Below the pieces are notes generated by a model. That model was given only the letters and a program-made list of their open reading frames with translations, ran no database searches and was not told the origin of the DNA. 64,000 nucleotides of DNA from Mixophyes australis (lineage: Eukaryota > Chordata > Amphibia > Anura > Limnodynastidae): the NCBI GenBank assembly GCA_036250195.1, contig JAVHZZ010000005.1, positions 69,967,505-70,031,504 of the forward strand, written 5' to 3'. Positions 56,166-64,000 of the stretch are shown here, one piece after another; positions within the stretch are counted from its first letter, which is position 1, and each line of letters starts with the position of its first letter. A program made the position numbers and the translations under genes.

Positions 56166-56758
56166 ACTTGACGAGTCGGTCACGATTTTTGCACTTAACC
56201 AGGCCACGTTCCTCTTCTTAAACAAAGCTTTGGGCATTATTTACAATGCAGATGGAACTTCACATTTGTGCATTTGGATGCATAATCCGTGAGCCAAGGT
56301 GTACCCAATTATGCCATATGTGCACAATAAACTTGCTCTATCTGTGCAGTATTTAGTAATAATATGCAGAAGCACATGATGCTTACTCTAACTTCTCTGT
56401 CCCGCCATCTCTTCATTCTCTTTCTTAGCCATTCCCACCTTTGCTAGTGTAATAAATGAATGTGACAATTAGACAATTAATTGACCATTTTTAATCAACC
56501 ACACACTGATGTCAGTAGTACAGCAAGACGAAATGCTGTGCTATCTGCTATTTCTATATGCTAGTGCTACTTCACTAGTGCCCCTTTACAAGTGTGCACA
56601 AACGTCAAGCACAGTTGCAAAGGACATCAGAGATTCTTTAAACTGCATAGTGTTGTTGATCCTCTTTTCATGCACCCAACCTCCTTATAATGTTCATCTT
56701 ATTACTGTATTCATATTTTGAATAACTACATAGGCACCAGTTTAAATTTGGTAAAACA

Positions 56759-56810
<52 letters not shown>

Positions 56811-59800
56811 CACGGCATTAATATAAGCAATACATACAATATTACATCAGTGTCTAATGATGCATATATAGTCTCTATCAGATCTCACTGAAATACAGTT
56901 TCTTAAATCTCTTCAAACCATAAGAGAAGACCGTCCAATAGTCAAAACATGGACATAAACCGATGGTGATAAGTACTGGTCAGTCTAGAGCCATAACAGT
57001 TGATGACGGAGGGTCGTTCTTTGTTTCTCATGTATTCCTGTGACGTTATATGTAGGGGGAGAAAAAATCACAGAGAAAACATCATAGTGCAGACTATTAT
57101 AAATGTAACTTGTGTTTGTAATACTCGTAATTCTTAGCATGCACTAACACCTGTTGCATGTTAAGAATCACAAGTATTACAATAGTAATGTGTGCATTTT
57201 GCACAGCTACAGTCTGCATAGATTTATGCAGGAAATGGGTTATGGAAGTGGATTATAACTTGTTACACAGACCACATGGCTCTAGGTTGATACTGACCAG
57301 ATCAATAAAAATTATTTTTACTATCACCATTCATGTATTGAAAGGTACTGCACAGTTGTGTAGAGGTAATTAAAGAGCTTAGTAAGTGGGTTGATATATA
57401 TGAATATAGGACAGTTAGAAATAAATCCAGCTAGAAGGTGCTATTGCAAGGTGGCAAAATTAAAAAGTCTGGATAGATTTAAAGTTGGGAGGGTGGTATG
57501 TTCGAACTCAATTTTAAACCGCAGTATAAAAATAAAGCTGCTCAGTATGTGTGTACTACGTGCAAAGGAAAGGGGTTTTTTGCCAGTATGCAAACAAAAA
57601 ATTCCATTTGCATCCCTTGCAATGTAACATGATTAGTCTAGGTGCAAATCAGCTCCCGTTTCCTGTATTTGTCCATAACTCGGAATGAGGGCCATAATGT
57701 CACTGCTTTTAATTTTGCTTGTTGGCAAGAAGGTGGAAGTGTACTTTGTATAATGATATTGGTACTATCAGTTTCTATGTTAGATATGTGATTAAGGACT
57801 GTAAACTTTGTGTGAAATTATGGCTACCAATAGGCCCCATAGGAGGCAAAAGATATTTATTTTCAGCACTTACTTCAAGGATCATTACACAGTTTATCAG
57901 GAATTTGGATGGCAATAAAACGGAAAATTATATTTTTAATAACATCATTTTTTAATCTGCATTTCAAATTTATAGGTATGAAAATAATTGTCATAGATTT
58001 GTCTGTGTGTTCCACCTATGGTTAAATATTCATAATATGTAAGTGATAAAAAATAATTGTGTATACTATAAACATTCAATCATGTGTAACATGCAGATGT
58101 ATATACATCATTAAATATTGCTGACATTAATATATTTTATACATATAGCAGATTTGGTTGATAAGACGTTTTAGGGTTTACATCATAGAATAGGCCTTGG
58201 GCGGTACAATAGTAAATCTGGGTCTGGACACACCACCAGGTAGTTCTCACGTAGAGATGGATGTATTTTATGCCAACAACTCAGATGTAAAATGCATCCC
58301 CAAAAATGACGTAATTAGGTTAATATATGTGTGACGCTGCATACTATGTTACATTTCTCTACTGAATGAAGACACATTTAAAGCATATAATACACTTTAA
58401 GCATATCATCAAGCCATGCAGATACCAGCCATCATCACGTCATCAAATATAAATACCTAGAAATACTATTTTCCATGACAGACAAAAGCTAATCTCTTAT
58501 CGACTTCTTTTATTTTGTCTTTAAAAGCTTTGACAAAATATATGTATAGGTTTCAATCAATTATATTGAAGCTCTTTTCATTGTAATGAAATGTTAATAT
58601 AAGTACACAGCGTTAATAGAAGCATAACTTCTTTGTGCAGTTTATTGTATGCCAACATAATTTAAATAAGAAAATTAGCTTAAACAAAGAGCTCCTTAAT
58701 AGAAAATAGAATCTTAAGTTAAGCATGTGCTTGAGGGAAATTGTTCAAGCCAAAAGAGGAATGCAATTTTAATGATGCTGTCATATATTTGGAGTCTATT
58801 GAGTCAAGCCCATATTTTAGATTTATCGTCAATTATTTTTATTATGCTATTTGTGAAGTTATGTCTTTGGAATGATTGGCAAACTTACTCTTAATTATAT
58901 TGCTCAATTATTTTCAAAAAGAGGTTAATCGCTTCATTATTTATAAGTAAAGAAAGGAAAGGATAAATGTATGTTTGTCCATAGCAACTGATAGTGTTGG
59001 TTGGAAGTTTCTTCAAAACAGAAAAACATTGGAGAGGGCGATGAAAGGAAATTGGCTGACTTTGTAGGTGAACATCATATTTTAGATAATTTTGACATCT
59101 ACGTAAAAATAGAAATGGAAAAGATTGTAAACATTTAGCCAGAAACCAAGTGAAACGGCATTGTAAAGAATAAAAAAAACATAAAACCATCCTGTGGTTC
59201 AAGATAATTCATCCTTTCCTTGGAAACAATGCACAGGGTCTAAATAGAGAAAAATTGTAGGTGGCAAAAATCTCTTTGGGCTAAAGCTGTGACTATTACC
59301 TATGACCAAGTCTACTACTTTAATTAGCTTTTGAAAGGTTGCTCTGGAAAGCAAGCGTTAACAAGTGCATGTGTATAATTTCTTAAAGCATAAAGCTTCA
59401 ATCTGCAGTCAGTCTGTGCACTAGAATGTTAACAGGGCTAGATCAACTTAAAGCCAATCAGAACATTGAAATGATCACAGGGCTATAACAAACTATAGCC
59501 AAATAACTTACTAGAATCGCCACAGCACTAGATTGATCTGTAGCCAGAGTATTAGAATGTTCATAACACAAAAGCAAATAGACATCTGCCAACTTCAACA
59601 GAAAGAAGTTACAAAATATATGTGTGAAACAAATAAGTGAAATATGGCTATATATGAGACAAGGTTAATACCTCCAATTTCTTTAGTTATGTCAACATAG
59701 ACATTCGGTTTATTTTGCTTAATGAGGTGTTTAACTGCTAGTTGGGTAAATAACACATGGAATACATTTCAGCATTGGGTAGAGTGTCTGCATCAGGCAA

Positions 59801-59877
59801 CAATGTGGCATGATCCAACCATGCTTCAAAGGTTGCCAGTTCATGCTACTGAATAGCTGATTAGTTGTAGCAAGCAG
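56166..59877. other. Long unassigned AT-rich stretch with a (TA)n tract
   Basis: A (TA)n tract lies at 56762-56808. No gene recognised. A stretch near 58480-58820 lacks any repeat signature and could be conserved non-coding DNA, but this is a guess. Confidence 0.5.
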
Positions 59878-60454
59878 CAGGGCCGGATTTACCGCTAGGC
59901 AACCTAGGCAACTGCCTAGGGCCTAGCGGTCCCCAGAGGGCCCAGTCAGGACTGGAGGTGAGCGGGGTAGGCAAGGCGGAGGAGCGCTCCCCTCCGCCTG
60001 CCATCCCTCTCTGTCCGCCGACATACTAAAATATACTGCGGCCGGAAACAGACTTAAAAACAAAATGAGGAAGAGAGACTGCCGGGACCTGAGACTTCCT
60101 TATTGTTAAGTGCTTGTAATCTCTATTCAACGAGAGGATCGCGAGGACAATTATAGCTCCTGTGCACTAAGCTATCGCTTAACTTTGCTTACAAGAGGAA
60201 CCATCTTCATTCGAGTGATTTTCTGTCTGGACAGATTAGTTTGGTGCGCACCCAAAGGAACAACTGATTTCAAGAGCCGCTGGTGCGGTAATGAGGCGCG
60301 AACTATTCTTCTCTTGTCCCAAAGTCGGGTAAGCCTTTTATGCTTAAATATATAGTGGGCTATTACCGCTAGGACTGCTGAACAAGTGGTTCTCCATATA
60401 CCTCTTATACGGAGGAATGCTGTTTGTATTAATTGACTCACACTGAGTGTCACA
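59878..60454. repeat. hAT-type terminus and attached unassigned DNA
   Basis: CAGGGCCGGATTTACCGCTAG at 59878 is a typical hAT terminal sequence, followed by a subterminal hairpin (CCGCTAGGC ... GCCTAGCGG). No matching opposite end lies before the next hAT terminus at 60455, so the element is truncated or interrupted. The rest (60000-60454) is not recognised. Confidence 0.5.
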
Positions 60455-60844
60455 CAGTGCCGTAACTAGACATTTTGGTGCCCTGGGCGAGACAGGGCAC
60501 CGGCGCCCCCATGTAAGTGGGAGTGTCATTTTCTGAGTGGGCGTGTCCAACCTCCTGTGGGGTGTGGCTAGTGCTTTACCAGTGCTAGACAGCACTGAAA
60601 CCCCCTCCCTCCCCATTCTTCACATTCTGGCTTTGTAAGGATATTTATGTAATAAGCATTCATAGAATCACAGTACTTTCAATGCAGCTATCGCATGCTA
60701 GCTGTGTAAAAAAAAATTAATTGGTTATTGAAATAAAACTATGAAACAAATTGTAACAAATAAACTATATTTCTCTTTAGAACTTTGTAACTAAAATAAA
60801 CATCTTAAATAAACAATACAATACAATAAATAAATGTTATATGT

Positions 60845-63330
60845 TTATAGAGGTGCCTTCCTAGCCTTCACACTTGCAAACTCTTCTATGATAGTGTCAA
60901 AGTTAATGGAACTTGTCAGTTTATGTTCAATGGAAAGAATTGCCAAGTTTGAAAGGCGTTGTTGTCCAATTGAAGACCTCAAGTAGTTCTTCACTAGTTT
61001 TAATTTACTGAAGCTGCGTTCACAAGATGCCACAGTAACAGGTATACTGAGGAAGATGCGCAGAGCTATCTTGATATTTGTATATGCCGAACTCAGGGAC
61101 CACTCATGTATGAGGTTTAAAATATCCTGTGGTGTTGCTGTGCTGCAATCTGGGAGGATGGAAACTGCTTGGAATTTGAAGCTTTCGATCTCTGTCACAA
61201 TTTCAGTGGCATTGAGATCATTAGAGTACTTCTGTGCCAGGTCAGAAGCACACTTCTTCAGATCAGTTAGTGGCATGTTGGAGAGGGCAGACCCAGTAAG
61301 AAACTCAAAGTCTGAAGATATTTCCATCAATGTTTCACAACGCCACTTCAGTTGTGCATTCACAGTGTCCAGTACATTACAGAATTCTTTTCTGAAAACC
61401 TGCTCAGTGGACATACTGGAACCCTCATCTTCAGCTTCATCATAGTCAATCCTTCGTATCTTCCTTTTCCTCTTCATATGAAATTCCATAGGAAGGTTCA
61501 TAGACTGAGCATGAACAGCTGCATCTTTCAGTATAACATCAACACCTTCTTCACGCATGTGCTGTAGTCCATTCTGAAGTCCAATTATCAGTTTTGCAGC
61601 TCGGTCAACAGATAATCCTTTCTTTTGCAAAGCTTGGTTGACAAAATCAATATTGTTCAAAATTCTACCCCACATTAGAAGTAAGCAAAGGAATTTAAAA
61701 TTAATTTGCATCACAAGGCTCTCAGCTGAAGAACTTGTTTCTCCACATGTCTTCTGATCGTATATCTTGTGCAGTGCCTCAAGAACTCCTGGCAATTGGT
61801 TACTTAAGGACCTGATAGCACGTGCTTTTGAGGACCACCTGGTGTCACTGTGACTTTTGAGGGTAATTTTGAGAATGCCTGTTAAGGTTTCCCATCTGCG
61901 TGTTGAACTTACAAAAAAATAAACAGTCTCTGAACAGTTCCAAAGAATAATGCCATATCAACAGAACAACTGGCTGCATGAACTCCTACTAAATTAAGGG
62001 AATGTGCAGCACATGGAACAAATCTAGCCAGATTGTTTACTTGTTTTATTCTTGCCTGCACATCATTATATTTTCCTGCCATATTTGCTCCGTTGTCATA
62101 ACCCTGTCCACGAATATTATCAGGATCTTATCCATCCTTGCAGAGCTTCTCTTCTATTTCCACAGCAAGACCACTACCTGTCTTCTCAGTGGTTTCAATA
62201 AAGTCTATAAAACTCTCTTCAACACTGCATTGTCCATCTGCAATTCTAACATATCTGATAATTTCACAGAGCTGTTCCTTGTGTGAGGTGTCCGGAGTGC
62301 AGTCAAAGATAATGGAATAGTATTTTGCTTCTTTGATTCGGTTTATTATTTCTTTTCTCACAGTGTTACCAAGAAGGTTAATAAATTCATTTTGAATGAC
62401 TGGTGAAAAATAGGAAACACTGCCTTTCCTATGCTTTTCAATATGACCAGCTAACTCAGCATTGTAATGGCTAATCAATTCCAGCGCATTAAGAAATATC
62501 CCTGAGTTGGGTTGGCCAATTTGGTCACATGAACCCCGAAGAGCAAGATTGTTTATGGCACAGAAAATAATTGCATCCAGAATTATTTTTAAAACAGTGC
62601 GCCACTTCTCCTTTTCTGAAGCTATAACGGTTTGCAGTTCATGGTCAATTCCATGACCAAGTTTTAAATGCATCGCTAAAGACCTCCAACTTAAATAATT
62701 TTGTAGATGCTCAGGTGAGTTTTCATGTTCTACAATCCTGGGATTTAAATGCCTCCAATTAGAGAAGCCTTTATGTGGTTTTGCAATGCTTGGAGTTAAT
62801 GCAGATTTAATTCCAAAAAGCATACAGGGAAAACAAAATATAGCTCTCTGCATTTCAGAGTACATAAGCCAGGTTCTCTCTACTGTTTCTCCATTAGGTG
62901 CAGTTTTAATGAACCAATCCTGACTAAATCGCCTCCCGTCACTAGTGGTTGAGAGTGTAAAATTTGAATCTTTCTGTTGCTCTGGACCATGTCTCACTAA
63001 ACAGCACCTCACATTGTCCGTTATGTTAGGCCAAGAATGTAGATCTTTAAACCTAAGGCCCAAAATTTCATTACTTGTGCTGTCAGTCTCATTTTCTACA
63101 TTAGGGTCCACGTCAGTAGTACCAGTGACGGCAGGAACTTCTTCCCGACTCTCTGGCTCAGAATGAGAGATCTCTAGTGGTGCTGACTCCGCTCTAGAGC
63201 TCCCGGCACCTTCATCGCTGGCTGACTTTGTGAGCCAGTTCTGAAAATGATGGGAAAGCTTACGAGCTTCCTCTTCTCTACCTCTCCTCAGCTTTCGGAA
63301 TTCTGCACCAGATGGCTTCTTTGGGGGCAT
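60845..63330 (-). pseudogene. hAT transposase (TTF-type zinc finger, ZMYM1-like), one stop and one frameshift
   Basis: About 830 codons in three pieces. Piece 1 (63330-62128, 400 residues) starts MPPKKPSGAEFRKLRRGREE and has a TTF-type zinc-finger region (RRFSQDWF at 133-140; WLMYSEMQRAIFCFPCMLF at 154-172, with C166 and C169). It also has the first catalytic aspartate, in FDCTPD (D343). It ends at TAA (62130-62128). The same frame continues at once with IRGQGYDNGANMAGKYN, holding the second aspartate, and FVPCAAHSLNLVGVHAASC, up to a T-run (61919-61913), where a one-base shift is needed. Piece 3 then runs to 60845; its main ORF (61795-60845, 316 residues) holds the hAT dimerization domain, IPVTVASCERSFSKLK at 251-266. 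Apart from these two lesions it reads as intact. Confidence 0.9.
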
Positions 63331-63666
63331 CGTTTATTACTAAAAGATAAATTTGACTTTAGTGGTGTGATGTAATACCATACAATACTCTGCACTCATC
63401 ATGAAGATTAAAAATTAAATAAAGAGACAGTCCCAGAAGATATTAAGCTGTGAAGGGAACCTTCTACAATAAGGGAACAGAGGACAACACAGTGGACTGC
63501 AACACTGGTCGTGATGACCACACACAAAGTGCTTAACCTTCAATTTGTCTCACTAATATTCCTGAAAACTAAACCGAAACCCAACGATGCTCCAATAATA
63601 AGCTAGCTGTGAATCTCACTGAAAATTGTAATGTTCCTCCAGGATTAGGTGAAAAAATTTGTATCA

Positions 63667-63700
63667 AACAGAAAGAAAGAGAGAGAAAGAGAGAGAGAGG
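63667..63700. repeat. (GA)n-rich tract
   Basis: AGAAAGAAAGAGAGAGAAAG and further GA repeats, upstream of the hAT transposase start. Confidence 0.9.
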
Positions 63701-63807
63701 GATCTCCCCCAGCAACACTACTACCAGTATAAGAGCTGCCTCTCCATTTGTATAATAGAGATGCAGAATTCTCAGTTACACACATTTGCAAATGCATAAA
63801 AAGCCAA

Positions 63808-63818
63808 ATGCATCAAAA

Positions 63819-63868
<50 letters not shown>

Positions 63869-63878
63869 TGCATCAAAA

Positions 63879-63913
<35 letters not shown>
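63808..63913. repeat. (TA)n microsatellite in two blocks, each after GCATCAAAATGCA
   Basis: GCATCAAAATGCATATATAT occurs at 63808 and again at 63869, each time followed by a (TA)n run. The block appears to be a duplication of microsatellite plus flank. Confidence 0.9.
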
Positions 63914-63925
<12 letters not shown>

Positions 63926-64000
63926 ATATATACATATACACACACAAAACCTAATTATGTGTTATATATTAGAATTGGCCTTACCGTCCCTCTTTCAGTG

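Larger units (their letters stand above)
60455..64000 (-). mobile_element. hAT transposon with ZMYM1-like transposase, running off the right edge
   Basis: The left terminus is CAGTGCCGTAACTAGAC at 60455, with GGTGCCCTGGGCGAGAC after it, as in hAT elements. The transposase lies on the minus strand from 63330 to 60845. I found no matching right terminus before 64000, so either the element continues past the window or that end is lost. The 8 bp before the left end are GTGTCACA, which should recur beyond the right end if it is complete. Confidence 0.78.

Overview
The window looks like repeat-rich, gene-poor DNA from a vertebrate, most likely a frog or other amphibian. The evidence is the mix of mobile elements: sushi-ichi-type Ty3/gypsy retrotransposons with long coding regions, L1- and L2-clade LINE fragments, a Penelope-like fragment, a V-SINE, hAT and PIF/Harbinger transposons, and many short palindromic MITEs, all in AT-rich, microsatellite-dotted DNA. 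The assignment to frogs rests on familiarity with repeats of this style, not on a search. I see no host gene that I can name, and no rRNA, functional tRNA or CRISPR array.

Layout. 1-6053 (minus strand): LTR, gag and most of pol of a sushi-ichi-type element that runs off the left edge; its pol frame is open to the edge. 6054-12267: unassigned DNA, a foldback structure (8545-9181), a Penelope-like scrap and an L1 fragment. 12268-17993 (plus strand): a complete, apparently intact and very young sushi-ichi-type element with 762-bp LTRs and a 5-bp target duplication. 18000-26300: unassigned DNA, one dispersed repeat and a decayed L1 (20585-22230). 26300-29500: MITEs mixed with two tandem 3' portions of a hAT element. 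29500-45800: unassigned DNA with many MITEs, a possible solo LTR carrying a GC-rich hAT MITE, a complete V-SINE, an L2 3' end and a minisatellite. 46100-47060: a decayed Harbinger element. 47061-59877: mostly unassigned, with five palindromic MITEs. 59878-64000: hAT termini and a nearly intact hAT transposase on the minus strand, broken by one stop and one frameshift.

The most interesting biology is in the two sushi-ichi-type elements. They are clearly different families, yet both place pol in the -1 frame of gag and both carry, at the gag end, a GGGAAA(A/T) slippery heptamer, a 6-7 nt spacer and a sequence able to form an H-type pseudoknot whose first stem contains the gag stop codon. The domesticated relative PEG10 is known to use a GGGAAAC -1 frameshift, so the mechanism fits its clade. 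The long LTR of the left element also holds 77-bp tandem repeats whose small hairpin shows a compensatory base change, and both LTRs contain a consensus NRF1 palindrome upstream of a TATA-like box.
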